Shown here piece after piece: positions 1 through 7,282 of a DNA stretch of 64,000 nt. Made by a program: the position numbers and the translations under genes. How positions within the stretch are numbered: position 1 is the first letter of the stretch; the number at the start of each line of letters is the position of its first letter. The notes beneath the pieces are model-generated. The model did no database searches, was not told the DNA's origin, and saw only the letters and a program-made list of their open reading frames with translations. Source of the DNA: Mageeibacillus sp. UBA5734 (GTDB lineage: Bacteria; Bacillota; Clostridia; Saccharofermentanales; UBA5734); assembly GCA_002419365.1 (NCBI GenBank), contig DIGA01000117.1, positions 6,573-70,572 of the forward strand, in the 5' to 3' direction.

Positions 1-950
1 GTGGTCGCGATGCTGGAATGGCCGAGGATTTCCTGCAAGGCCCGGATATCGACTTTGCCGTATTTGTACATCAGAGTGGCCGCTGTATGGCGCAGTTTGT
101 GCGTCGAATACCGCTGCGGATCCAGCCCAGATGCCGCGATGAAATTCTTGACCAGGAGCTGGACCATTTTGGTGCTGATCCGGCGCCGGTTTCGGCTGAC
201 AAATAAGGCATCCGGGTCGCTGTTCTGTTTGTCAGGACGGACTTTGAGGTAGTCGTCCAGCGCATCGAGGCAGGCTGCATTGAGATAGATGGTCCGTTCT
301 TTGCCGCCTTTGCCCAGGACACGCAGGGTGTCACCCCGGATATCAGACCGGTCAATGTTGCACAGTTCAGACAGGCGCATGCCGCAATTGAGAAACAAGG
401 TCAGGATGCAGTAATCCCGAGCCGACCAGGAATGATTGGATTCGGCTGCTGTCTCGAGGAGTTTTTCACTTTCCTCAAGTGACAAGTGGCGGGGCAGGCG
501 ACGCAGCAGGCGCGGTGATTCCAGTTCGAGTGCGATGTTTTCATCGAGGATCCGGGCTTTGTTTTTCAGATACCCGAAGAAAGTCCGGATCGACGCTACC
601 CGGCGGGCCCGGATGGCTGGTCCGTTTTTGCGTTCAACCGAAAGAAACGTGATGAAGGCATAGAGATCTGCCAGGCTGATCGAACGGATCAGGCTCTCAT
701 CAACTGGGGCCAGCGAGATGTCATCGAAAGACAGCTCAGCCGGACAAAGGCGCCGGCGCCGGACCATGAAACGGAAGAAGAGGACCAGGTCGTAACGGTA
801 CTCCTTGATTGTCAAGGGGGATCGTTCCTTGATCGACTGGAAATAGCCGAGGAACTGGTCGAGCCAGACAAAGCTGTCCTGAGGTCTCGGTCCGGGCAGT
901 TTTTTTGCCTTTTTGACAGCCTGTTGACGAGGCAGTGGGTGGTCTGTCAT
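1..950 (-). CDS. Xer-type tyrosine recombinase, C-terminus cut by window edge
   Basis: Site-specific recombinase of the phage-integrase/XerC-XerD family, which cuts and rejoins DNA through a tyrosine nucleophile. Reading back from ATG at 950 gives an open frame of 316 residues that leaves the window at base 1. The N-terminal core-binding SAM-like domain spans roughly residues 26-130. Catalytic residues visible are Arg182 (in MRLSEL), Lys214 (in GKGGKER), His284 and Arg287 (in HKLRHTAA) and His311 (in LGHSS). The nucleophilic Tyr should lie about ten residues further on, outside the window. GGAAGGA lies about 8 bases before the ATG. The N-terminal extension of about 25 residues is longer than in E. 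coli XerC/D. Nearness to lexA, and no phage genes around, favour a chromosomal Xer protein over an integrase, but the C-terminus is needed to say more. Confidence 0.88.
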   Translation of the reverse strand, partial: MTDHPLPRQQAVKKAKKLPGPRPQDSFVWLDQFLGYFQSIKERSPLTIKEYRYDLVLFFRFMVRRRRLCPAELSFDDISLAPVDESLIRSISLADLYAFITFLSVERKNGPAIRARRVASIRTFFGYLKNKARILDENIALELESPRLLRRLPRHLSLEESEKLLETAAESNHSWSARDYCILTLFLNCGMRLSELCNIDRSDIRGDTLRVLGKGGKERTIYLNAACLDALDDYLKVRPDKQNSDPDALFVSRNRRRISTKMVQLLVKNFIAASGLDPQRYSTHKLRHTAATLMYKYGKVDIRALQEILGHSSIAT

Positions 951-1003
951 GGTGTCAGTCCTTCCAGTTGGGTTGGTTTCATTTTCGCTTATAGAAGCGT
1001 CGC

Positions 1004-1032
1004 TTGTCAAAGGCAGCGCGCTATGGTAAAAT
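1004..1032 (+). promoter_or_regulatory. Promoter for asd
   Basis: TTGTCA (1004-1009), a 17-base spacer and TAAAAT (1027-1032) give a good sigma-A type promoter about 60 bases before the asd start. On the opposite strand the same bases hold TTGACA, a possible -35 for the recombinase gene, but no convincing -10 follows it. Confidence 0.6.
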
Positions 1033-1091
1033 TCACGCGATAAAGACAAATGTCCGCGATGGATGGACATATGCGCACAAGGAGAAGCATC

Positions 1092-2177
1092 ATGGAAAAG
1101 AAATTGAAAGTGGGCGTGATCGGTGGCACCGGGTATGTTGGCCAGCGCTTTTTGACTTTGCTCGACCAGCATCCCTGGTTCGAAACAGTGGCGATCGCCG
1201 CTTCACCCCGTTCGGCCGGCAAAACATACGCCGAAGCAGTGGAAGGCCGCTGGAAGATCGAACGTGACCTGCCTGCTGCAATGGCTGGTATCACCGTCCA
1301 GAGCACAGACGCGATGGCGGAGATCTGTGAACAAGTTGATTTTGTCTTCTGTGCCGTCGATATGAAAAAGGACGAAATCCGGGCCCTGGAAGAGCAGATT
1401 GCCCGCTTTGAGACCCCCGTTGTGTCCAACAATTCCGCCCATCGCTGGACACCGGATGTCCCCGTGATCATCCCAGAGATCAATCCGGAGCATGCCCAGC
1501 TGATCGAAGACCAGCGCCGCCGCCTCGGTACCAGCCGCGGTTTCATCACCGCCAAGCCCAATTGCTCGATCCAGAGCTATGTCCCTGCCCTGGCAGCCCT
1601 TCAGGAGTTCGGCCCCGAGCAGGTGTTTGTCAGCACCTACCAGGCCATCTCCGGTGCCGGCAAGACTTTCCAGGACTGGCCGGAAATGGTTAACAACCTG
1701 ATCCCTTACATTGGTGGTGAAGAAGAGAAGAGTGAGCAGGAACCGCTGAAGATCTGGGGCACGATACAAGCAGGCCAGATCATCAAGGCCCAGAGCCCGG
1801 TCATCTCCGCCCAGTGCTACCGCGTAGCCGTCCAGGAAGGCCACACCGCCTCCGTTGCTGTCAAGTTCAGGAAAAAACCCAGCCAGGAAGAAATTCTTGC
1901 CCGCTGGGCCAGCTATGAAGGGATCCCGCAACAGGCCAAGCTACCCTCGGCCCCGACCCCGTTCCTGACCTATTTTGCCGAAGACAACCGGCCCCAGCCT
2001 GTACTCGACCGCGAGGTTGGTAACGGCATGGGTATCGCGATCGGCCGCCTGCGCGAGGACCCGCTGTTTGATTACAAATTCGCCTGCCTCTCCCACAATA
2101 CCATCCGTGGTGCAGCCGGTGGCGCCGTCCTGACTGCAGAACTGCTCGTCCATCTGGGCTATATCAGCAAAAAGTAA
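1092..2177 (+). CDS. asd: Aspartate-semialdehyde dehydrogenase (archaeal/fungal type)
   Basis: Reduces aspartyl-4-phosphate to aspartate-4-semialdehyde with NADPH, the branch-point step to lysine, threonine and methionine. The 361-residue protein opens with the NADP-binding GVIGGTGYVGQRF motif (residues 7-19). The catalytic cysteine is in KPNCSIQ (near residue 158), YQAISGAGK follows, and a conserved EGHT lies near residue 260. The overall pattern fits the archaeal/fungal branch of the family (TIGR00978-like), not the commoner E. coli/Bacillus type. The ATG at 1092 is chosen because AAGGAG lies at 1079-1084; an in-frame upstream ATG at 1050 has no such site. It stands alone between a divergent recombinase and the LacI-type gene. 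The partner aspartate kinase is about 56 kb away in this window. Confidence 0.93.
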   Translation: MEKKLKVGVIGGTGYVGQRFLTLLDQHPWFETVAIAASPRSAGKTYAEAVEGRWKIERDLPAAMAGITVQSTDAMAEICEQVDFVFCAVDMKKDEIRALEEQIARFETPVVSNNSAHRWTPDVPVIIPEINPEHAQLIEDQRRRLGTSRGFITAKPNCSIQSYVPALAALQEFGPEQVFVSTYQAISGAGKTFQDWPEMVNNLIPYIGGEEEKSEQEPLKIWGTIQAGQIIKAQSPVISAQCYRVAVQEGHTASVAVKFRKKPSQEEILARWASYEGIPQQAKLPSAPTPFLTYFAEDNRPQPVLDREVGNGMGIAIGRLREDPLFDYKFACLSHNTIRGAAGGAVLTAELLVHLGYISKK

Positions 2178-2185
2178 CGCAGGCA

Positions 2186-2215
2186 TGGACCGGATGCCCC
2201 GTTCTGCGCTACAAT
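2186..2215 (+). promoter_or_regulatory. Possible promoter for the LacI-type regulator
   Basis: TGGACC (2186-2191), 18 bases, TACAAT (2210-2215). The -10 is good and the -35 matches 4 of 6 positions. No palindromic LacI-family operator is evident between here and the start codon. Confidence 0.4.
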
Positions 2216-2245
2216 TGGCTTCATGAAGGTATCCGGGAGGACAGC

Positions 2246-3229
2246 ATGATCACCATCAAAGACATAGCCGAGCGTGCCGGCGTATCCTATGCCACTGTGT
2301 CCAGAGCCTTGAACAACCGCTCCGATGTCAGCAGTGAAACGAGAAAGTTGATCATGGAGCTGGCTGCGGAGATGGGTTACCAGCCCAACGCCATTGCCCG
2401 CAGCCTGGTCAAACGCAAATCAATGAACATCGCCCTGATCGTACCGGATGTCTCAAATCCGTTTTTTGCCGACATCACCATGGCCGTCAATTCTGCGGCG
2501 GAAAATGCCGGCTACACCACCATGGTCTGCAATACTGGATGGGACCAGCAGAAGGAGCAGGAGAAGCTCCGGATCATGGTGGAGCAGCGAGTCGATGGCA
2601 TCATCCTGAAGCCAACCGGTTTTTTCAAGCCTGAGACACTGGAGGCCTACAATGTACCGATCGTTGTCTTCTGGCATGCCGGGGATGATGACCTTTCCTA
2701 CATTGAGGTCGACCACGAGGCCGGTAGCCGGATGGCTGTCCAGCACCTGGTGGACCGGGGCTACAAACGCATCGCCTACATCGGTGGCCAGGAGACCTCG
2801 CCGTCGAACCAGATCCGTCTGCTGGCTTATCAGCAGACCTTGCAGGAAAATGGCCTGGTGGTCGATCCGAAATTGATCAGTTTCGGTGGCTTCCGGCTCG
2901 AAAGCGGCTATGAGCGGTTTGGCAAGATGATGCATCTGCCCAAGCCTCCGGATGCTGTCTTCTGCAGCAACGACATCATCGCCCTCGGTGTGCTCCAGTA
3001 CACCCGTGAGCACAACATCCGCGTGCCGCAGGATTTCGGCATCATCGGCTTTGACGACATCAATTATGCATCGTTGCCTCAGATTGAACTTAGCACGGTC
3101 TCCCAGCCGCGTGACAAGCTCGGGGAAGAAGCATTGCAGGCCCTGATCCGGGAGATGGAAGCGTTCCCCGACCGGACTCGCCAGCGTGTCCTGATCGCCC
3201 CGGAGCTGAAAATCCGTTCCACAACCTGA
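2246..3229 (+). CDS. LacI/GalR-family transcriptional regulator
   Basis: DNA-binding repressor or activator that responds to a small ligand, often a sugar or nucleoside. Residues 1-24 (MITIKDIAERAGVSYATVSR) are the classic LacI helix-turn-helix. The hinge region (NAIARSLVKRKS) ends near residue 58, and the rest is a periplasmic-binding-protein-like ligand and dimer domain with VPDVSNPFFADI, GIILKP and the C-terminal PQDFGIIGFDDI segment. The 327 residues are normal for the family. GGGAGGA precedes the ATG by about 5 bases. There is no sugar transporter or glycosidase next door, so the ligand cannot be guessed. The gene sits between asd and the leuA leader. Confidence 0.92.
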   Translation: MITIKDIAERAGVSYATVSRALNNRSDVSSETRKLIMELAAEMGYQPNAIARSLVKRKSMNIALIVPDVSNPFFADITMAVNSAAENAGYTTMVCNTGWDQQKEQEKLRIMVEQRVDGIILKPTGFFKPETLEAYNVPIVVFWHAGDDDLSYIEVDHEAGSRMAVQHLVDRGYKRIAYIGGQETSPSNQIRLLAYQQTLQENGLVVDPKLISFGGFRLESGYERFGKMMHLPKPPDAVFCSNDIIALGVLQYTREHNIRVPQDFGIIGFDDINYASLPQIELSTVSQPRDKLGEEALQALIREMEAFPDRTRQRVLIAPELKIRSTT

Positions 3230-3232
3230 TGC

Positions 3233-3262
3233 TTGACTTGATCAGGATGCCTGTGCTAGATT
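3233..3262 (+). promoter_or_regulatory. Promoter of the leuA T-box leader
   Basis: TTGACT (3233-3238), 18-base spacer, TAGATT (3257-3262) with an extended TGC just before the -10. The -35 begins four bases after the LacI-type gene stop. It should start transcription near 3268-3270, just before the T-box RNA. Confidence 0.6.
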
Positions 3263-3269
3263 AGTGCAA

Positions 3270-3580
3270 ACGAACCTTTACAACCACACACCTCACGTCG
3301 AAGAGGACCAGTAGACCAGCGAATGGATTTCAGAGAGCTGCCGCCAGGTGCAAGGCAGTATCCGGACGGGGTTGAACTCACCTCTGAGTGTACGCACTGA
3401 ACCTCTGGCGACAGGGCAGTAGGACGCGTCGGGTTCTCCCGTTATCGAGACAGGGTATCGGCCTGATGTCATTGGCCTGCACCCGCAGAGTGCACCGCTG
3501 GATGCGGTGAAGCGCAGTGGTACCGCGAAAGTCTTTAAACAGTCTTTCGTCTCGCAAACAGAGACGAAAGACTTTTTTTA
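3270..3580 (+). promoter_or_regulatory. T-box leader, probably tRNA-Leu sensing (specifier CTC)
   Basis: A leader RNA of about 310 nt before leuA. The T-box core GCAGTGGTACCGCG at 3514-3527 matches the conserved element that pairs with the uncharged tRNA acceptor end. Stem I signatures are CAGAGAGCTG at 3331-3340, CCAGGTGCAAGGCAGT around 3344-3359, and a specifier-loop context TTGAACTCACC at 3372-3382, which puts a CTC (leucine) codon at 3377-3379. The core is followed by a strong intrinsic terminator. In this family uncharged tRNA stabilises an antiterminator, so leuA should be switched on by leucine starvation. The specifier was read by eye from context, not from a folded model. Confidence 0.88.
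3541..3580 (+). terminator. T-box regulatory terminator before leuA
   Basis: Perfect 13-bp stem (3541-3553 with 3561-3573), loop GCAAACA, followed by a run of seven T. It lies directly after the T-box core, as expected for a tRNA-controlled attenuator. Confidence 0.9.
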
Positions 3581-3624
3581 TTGCACCAGACAGGGTGCTA
3601 AACGATGAAAGGAGCATAACCCAC

Positions 3625-5292
3625 ATGAAAAACGTCCAGAAATACCAGCCGTTCCCTCCGGTCAATTTGCCAGACCGCCAGTGGCCCAGCCGGACCCTGA
3701 CCAAGGCCCCCCTCTGGTGCAGTGTCGATTTGCGCGATGGCAACCAGGCGTTGGAAATCCCGATGAACCTCGAGCAGAAGCTGAAGTTTTTCCAGCATCT
3801 TGTGGACCTGGGTTTCAAGACTATTGAAATCGGCTTTCCGGCGGCATCGGACACGGAATTTGAATTCACCCGCCACCTGATCGACAACCAGCTGATTCCA
3901 GCCGACGTCACGATCCAGGTGCTGACGCAGTCGCGCCAGCACATTATCGAACGTACGTTCGAAGCGTTGCGTGGGGTAGGGAAGGCCGTTGTCCATCTCT
4001 ACAATTCCACCTCGACCTTGCAGCGCGAAGTCGTTTTCCGCATGGACCAGGCCCAATGCAAGGAACTGGCCGTCTTTGGCGCCAGACTGGTCAGGGAATT
4101 TGCCGAGAAAGACACCTTTGGCAGCGAATTCACTTTCGAATATTCTCCAGAGAGTTTCACCGGCACAGAGATGGACTTTGCAGTCGAGATCTGCGATGCG
4201 GTCTGTGATGTCTGGCAGCCTACACCGGAACACCGGGCCATCATCAACTTGCCGGCTACCGTGGAAATGTCGACCCCGAACATCTATGCCGACCAGATTG
4301 AATATTTCTGCCGCCATACCCGCTATCGCGACAGCATCTGGGTCAGCCTGCATACGCACAATGACCGCGGTACCGCTGTGGCCGCCACGGAACTGGCTTT
4401 GCTGGCAGGAGGCGACCGGGTTGAAGGGACCTTGTTTGGCAATGGCGAGCGGACCGGCAACAGTGATATCCTGACGCTGGGCATGAACCTGTTTTCCCAG
4501 GGGATCGATCCTGAGCTTGATTTTTCCCATATCAACGAGATCATTGAGATCTACGAAGACAGCACCCGGATGTCGGTGCCGCAGCGCCATCCCTATGCCG
4601 GCAAACTCGTCTACACAGCGTTCTCCGGCTCGCACCAGGATGCGATCAACAAGGGCATGGCGGTGATGAAGAAAGGGAAGAAGCACTGGTCGGTTCCCTA
4701 TCTGCCGATCGACCCGCTCGATGTCGGCCGCTCCTACGATCCGATCATCCGGATCAACAGCCAGTCCGGCAAGGGTGGCGTCGCCTACATCCTGGAGCAG
4801 CATTTCGGTTACCAGTTGCCCAAGCCCGTCCAGCAGGCTTTCTCTGCCATCGTCACGCGTGTCTCCGACCAGCGGCAGTCTGACCTGACGCCAGGCGATC
4901 TGCATGATCTCTTCCTGGAAACTTATGTCAACCGCAAACAGCCACTCGATTTGGTCAGCTACCGCGAAGAAATGCTCGATGACAAGACGGTCCAGATGAG
5001 CGCCCAGATCCTGGTCAAAGGCCAGGAAGTCGGGATCAGCGGCTCCGGCAACGGTCTGCTCGATGCCTTCTGCCAGGCGCTGCAATCCCATCTCAATGGC
5101 AAGTTTGAAATCACCGATTACCATGAGCATGCTCTGGAACGTGGTACTGGCTCAGAAGCCATCACCTACGTGATCATCCAGAATGGCGGCAACAAAACCT
5201 ACATTGGCGCTGGCATCTCGTCCAGTGTCAGCCGATCATCGCTCAGGGCCATTTTGTCGGCCGTCAACCAGATCCCTGGAATTGTCTCCTGA
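3625..5292 (+). CDS. leuA: 2-isopropylmalate synthase, long (type 2) form
   Basis: Condenses acetyl-CoA with 2-ketoisovalerate, the first committed step of leucine synthesis. The 555-residue protein has the catalytic TIM barrel with DLRDGNQAL (near residue 37), GFKTIEIGFPAAS (near 65-77) and the metal-binding HTHND motif (near residue 250). The C-terminal leucine-binding regulatory domain is seen from the EVGISGSGNGLLDAF segment to the SVSRSSLRAI end. The N-terminus (YQPFPPVNLPDRQWP) is typical of the actinobacterial/yeast-like long class (TIGR00970-like), not the shorter Bacillus form. The ATG at 3625 follows AAAGGAG at 3607-3613; an upstream in-frame start would lie inside the terminator. 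It is controlled by the T-box leader. The stop shares one base with the next ATG (TGATG). Confidence 0.95.
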   Translation: MKNVQKYQPFPPVNLPDRQWPSRTLTKAPLWCSVDLRDGNQALEIPMNLEQKLKFFQHLVDLGFKTIEIGFPAASDTEFEFTRHLIDNQLIPADVTIQVLTQSRQHIIERTFEALRGVGKAVVHLYNSTSTLQREVVFRMDQAQCKELAVFGARLVREFAEKDTFGSEFTFEYSPESFTGTEMDFAVEICDAVCDVWQPTPEHRAIINLPATVEMSTPNIYADQIEYFCRHTRYRDSIWVSLHTHNDRGTAVAATELALLAGGDRVEGTLFGNGERTGNSDILTLGMNLFSQGIDPELDFSHINEIIEIYEDSTRMSVPQRHPYAGKLVYTAFSGSHQDAINKGMAVMKKGKKHWSVPYLPIDPLDVGRSYDPIIRINSQSGKGGVAYILEQHFGYQLPKPVQQAFSAIVTRVSDQRQSDLTPGDLHDLFLETYVNRKQPLDLVSYREEMLDDKTVQMSAQILVKGQEVGISGSGNGLLDAFCQALQSHLNGKFEITDYHEHALERGTGSEAITYVIIQNGGNKTYIGAGISSSVSRSSLRAILSAVNQIPGIVS

Positions 5293-5828
5293 TGCAGCGT
5301 GCGATCATCCGGCCAGCTAAGCCTGCTGACTATCCAGCGATAAGACGTATCCTGGGCTACTATATCGAACACACGACTGCCAGCTGGCGCTACGAAGTAC
5401 CCGGTCCCAGCTGGATCGATCAATTCGACCAGAGTCACCAGACGCCCGAGCGGCCCGTTTTTGTAGCCGATCTTTCGGGCTTGATCGTTGGCTACAGCTG
5501 CTTGTCTGATTTCAGGACTTATGAAGGCTATTGGCCTTGTGCAGAAAACAGCGTCTATGTGCTGCCAGATTATCTGGGGCAGCAGATTGGACAACAGTTG
5601 ATGACAGCCTTGCTGGATGCGGCAGCGAAAACTCGGTTGAAGAAAATCATCGCAGCCATCGACGGTGACAATCAGTCCAGTGTGCGGTTTCACGAACAGT
5701 TTGGCTTCAAGACCTGTGGCGAGCTCAAAGACATTGGATTCAAGAACGATCATTGGCTGAGCCTGATCCTGATGGAACTCGATCTGGCAGAATACATGGA
5801 CCTCAAGCAGGATAAACCCTCCGTCTAA
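5292..5828 (+). CDS. GNAT acetyltransferase, phosphinothricin/methionine-sulfoximine type
   Basis: Predicted N-acetyltransferase using acetyl-CoA. The 178-residue sequence starts with a GNAT beta1 strand (IIRPAKPADYPAI), has the Y-x-x-F-R-T-Y-E segment near residues 75-80 typical of the PAT/YncA subgroup that acetylates the free amino group of glutamate or methionine analogues, an acetyl-CoA loop (DYLGQQIGQQLM, near 94-105) and the C-terminal SSVRFHEQFGFK motif. It is translationally coupled to leuA (overlap TGATG), so it is expressed with leucine synthesis and under the same T-box. The link suggests an amino-acid-like substrate, but this is inference. No paired resistance or antibiotic genes are nearby. 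Confidence 0.85.
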   Translation: MQRAIIRPAKPADYPAIRRILGYYIEHTTASWRYEVPGPSWIDQFDQSHQTPERPVFVADLSGLIVGYSCLSDFRTYEGYWPCAENSVYVLPDYLGQQIGQQLMTALLDAAAKTRLKKIIAAIDGDNQSSVRFHEQFGFKTCGELKDIGFKNDHWLSLILMELDLAEYMDLKQDKPSV

Positions 5829-5879
5829 TCGTACTGACGAACAATCGAGTGCCCGCTAACCAGTGAACAATCCCTGGGA

Positions 5880-5921
5880 GGAGGCTCATGACCAGCTCAA
5901 GCTGGAAATGGCCTCCTTTTT
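5880..5921 (+). terminator. Terminator of the leuA operon
   Basis: GGAGGC (5880-5885) pairs with GCCTCC (5911-5916), with an inner CCAGCT/AGCTGG stem, then five T (5917-5921). Confidence 0.8.
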
Positions 5922-5935
5922 CAATTTCCCCCCCC

Positions 5936-5975
5936 CTTCCAACTAGACAAAATTATTATTTTGTCTAGTTGGAAG
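5936..5975. repeat. Perfect 18-bp inverted repeat next to a C9 tract
   Basis: The arms 5936-5953 and 5958-5975 are exact reverse complements with a 4-base TATT loop, preceded by nine C (5928-5936). It lies between the two converging terminators and is AT-richer than its surroundings. It could be a back-up bidirectional terminator or a small mobile-element remnant. Confidence 0.8.
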
Positions 5976-5979
5976 TTCA

Positions 5980-6021
5980 AGAATAAAGGCGGCTGTCCAG
6001 GCCAACCTGTCCAAGCCGCCT
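5980..6021 (-). terminator. Terminator of the lexA-divergent gene
   Basis: On the minus strand AGGCGGCT (6021-6014) pairs with AGCCGCCT (5994-5987), followed by the T-rich TTTATTCTT. It lies about 30 bases after the stop of the minus-strand gene. Confidence 0.65.
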
Positions 6022-6052
6022 CCTCTGCCAGCTTTTCAAGCAGAATCAAGGG

Positions 6053-6517
6053 TTACGGAGCCGCTGAAGTGCCGAGATTAATGGCATCACCCAGATGTTT
6101 GACCCCGATGATGCGGTACCATTCGGAAAGATCCTGGATCGGATTGTAGATATTCATTAAAAGGATTGCCAGCAAAATGGCAAACAGGATCAGCAGGACA
6201 CGGCGTAGAAAACGCTGCTGCCGTTCTGACTGGCGCTTGCGGTTAATCTTGGCAACGGTGGTGTAGCCTTTGAGACGATAGACTCGTTCCTGGCCGACGC
6301 GTCGGATGGCTTTGACTGCCTGCTTGCTGTCACGCTGGACATCCAGCTTGATCTGGCGCAGCCAATAGGGTCCATGCTTTTTAACATAGGCCAATCCTTG
6401 CTGTACATGATCCTGGACGACCTTCTTGATCGCGAAAAAGCGATCGAGGCCTTGCGGCTGTACCGGCCGGACGGGATGTTCGGGTTTGGTTTCCAAACTT
6501 TTCAAATGCAAGTCCAT
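6053..6517 (-). CDS. Unknown single-pass membrane protein, divergent from lexA
   Basis: No family recognised. The 154 residues have a charged, mostly helical N-terminal part (about 1-104, rich in Lys/Arg/Gln). A basic stretch (RKRQSERQQRFLRR) comes next, then one hydrophobic helix (VLLILFAILLAILLMNIY, residues 107-124) and a tail of about 30 residues. The positive charges before the helix predict N-terminus in and tail outside. The gene is transcribed away from lexA, and its predicted -35 lies 2 bases from a LexA operator, so SOS control is likely. In Bacillus the lexA-divergent gene is the division inhibitor yneA; this protein has no LysM domain and a different topology, so it could only be a functional analogue. 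The ATG has GAAGG directly in front, too close; a TTG two codons later would have better spacing. Confidence 0.75.
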   Translation of the reverse strand: MDLHLKSLETKPEHPVRPVQPQGLDRFFAIKKVVQDHVQQGLAYVKKHGPYWLRQIKLDVQRDSKQAVKAIRRVGQERVYRLKGYTTVAKINRKRQSERQQRFLRRVLLILFAILLAILLMNIYNPIQDLSEWYRIIGVKHLGDAINLGTSAAP

Positions 6518-6541
6518 CCTTCACGAGCGAATAACACAGCT

Positions 6542-6570
6542 ATTATAGCGTAAAAAGCGGACTGCAACAA
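6542..6570 (-). promoter_or_regulatory. Promoter of the lexA-divergent gene
   Basis: On the minus strand TTGTTG (6570-6565), 17 bases, TATAAT (6547-6542). The -10 is perfect and the -35 is weak. The LexA box at 6573-6586 starts two bases beyond the -35. Confidence 0.6.
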
Positions 6571-6572
6571 AA

Positions 6573-6586
6573 CGAACATAAGTTTG
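6573..6586. promoter_or_regulatory. LexA operator 1
   Basis: CGAACATAAGTTTG fits the Gram-positive SOS box CGAAC-N4-GTTYG exactly. It overlaps the lexA -35 by three bases and is adjacent to the -35 of the divergent gene, so one bound repressor could shut both. Confidence 0.85.
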
Positions 6587-6612
6587 ACAACCCCATGACA
6601 GTTTGTTACGAT
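6584..6612 (+). promoter_or_regulatory. lexA promoter
   Basis: TTGACA (6584-6589), exactly 17 bases, TACGAT (6607-6612) with an extended TGT before the -10. It is flanked by two SOS boxes. Confidence 0.75.
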
Positions 6613-6617
6613 TGTCT

Positions 6618-6631
6618 TGAACAAGTGTTTG
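6618..6631. promoter_or_regulatory. LexA operator 2
   Basis: TGAACAAGTGTTTG, one mismatch from CGAAC-N4-GTTYG, placed just after the lexA -10 and 45 bp from operator 1. This is the usual double-operator arrangement of an autoregulated lexA. Confidence 0.75.
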
Positions 6632-6648
6632 TTTTTGGGAGGCCTGAC

Positions 6649-7278
6649 ATGACGACTTATCCATTTACCCGTTCCAATGTCGATGACACGGTCAACCGGG
6701 TCTATGAATACATCGTCGACTACATCCGGGATAAAGGATACCCACCTGCCGTGCGTGACATCTGCGCTGGTGTCGGGATTCGCTCGACCTCAACCATCCA
6801 CAGCCACTTGCAGCGATTGCAGCAGCAAGGCAAGATCGTTTATTCCTCTGGCAAGCGCCGGGCGATCACGATTCCAGAACAGGAGTCCAATCGCGTAGTC
6901 TCACTCCCCCTGGTCGGTGAAGTCACAGCAGGTATGCCGATCTTTGCCCAGGAAAACATCGAGCGGTTCTTCCCTTTTCCTGCGGATTTCCTGCCTGATG
7001 ACCGCGATATCTTTATTCTCAAAGTCAAAGGCGACAGCATGGTCGGTGCAGCCATCCTCGATGGCGATTATGTCATTGTCAGAAAGCAATCGAATGCCCG
7101 GACTGGAGACATCATTGTTGCCCTGGTCGGTGACGAAGCCACCGTTAAAAAACTAGCCAATGTCGATGGACAGATCGTACTCCAGCCACAAAATCCAGCC
7201 TATCCCCTGATACCTTTCGATAAGCCGGACTGCCAGATCCTGGGCAAGGTCTGCGGACTCTACCGCGACCACGGCTGA
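6649..7278 (+). CDS. lexA: LexA SOS repressor
   Basis: Represses DNA-damage genes and self-cleaves when RecA filaments form. The 209 residues contain an N-terminal winged HTH (RDICAGVGIRSTSTIHSHLQRL, residues 36-57, with the SSTIHxHL-type recognition helix), the cleavage bond Ala94-Gly95 (EVTAGMP), catalytic Ser130 (GDSM) and Lys167 (EATVKKL). The ATG at 6649 follows TGGGAGG at 6636-6642; an upstream ATG at 6598 lies inside the promoter. Its two operators show autoregulation. It converges with hfq, the stops being only four bases apart. Confidence 0.96.
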   Translation: MTTYPFTRSNVDDTVNRVYEYIVDYIRDKGYPPAVRDICAGVGIRSTSTIHSHLQRLQQQGKIVYSSGKRRAITIPEQESNRVVSLPLVGEVTAGMPIFAQENIERFFPFPADFLPDDRDIFILKVKGDSMVGAAILDGDYVIVRKQSNARTGDIIVALVGDEATVKKLANVDGQIVLQPQNPAYPLIPFDKPDCQILGKVCGLYRDHG

Positions 7279-7282
7279 GCAC

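Noticed and set aside
1..355. Short plus- and minus-strand frames in the first 355 bases
   Set aside because: They are out-of-frame shadows of the recombinase, whose frame runs from 950 to the edge with all catalytic motifs.
3598..5130. 510-residue open frame on the minus strand opposite leuA
   Set aside because: It is the antisense shadow of leuA, with no ribosome site, no recognised domain, and leuA is clear on the other strand.
5936..5975. Insertion-sequence end
   Set aside because: No transposase remnant and no flanking target duplication could be seen; kept only as an inverted repeat.
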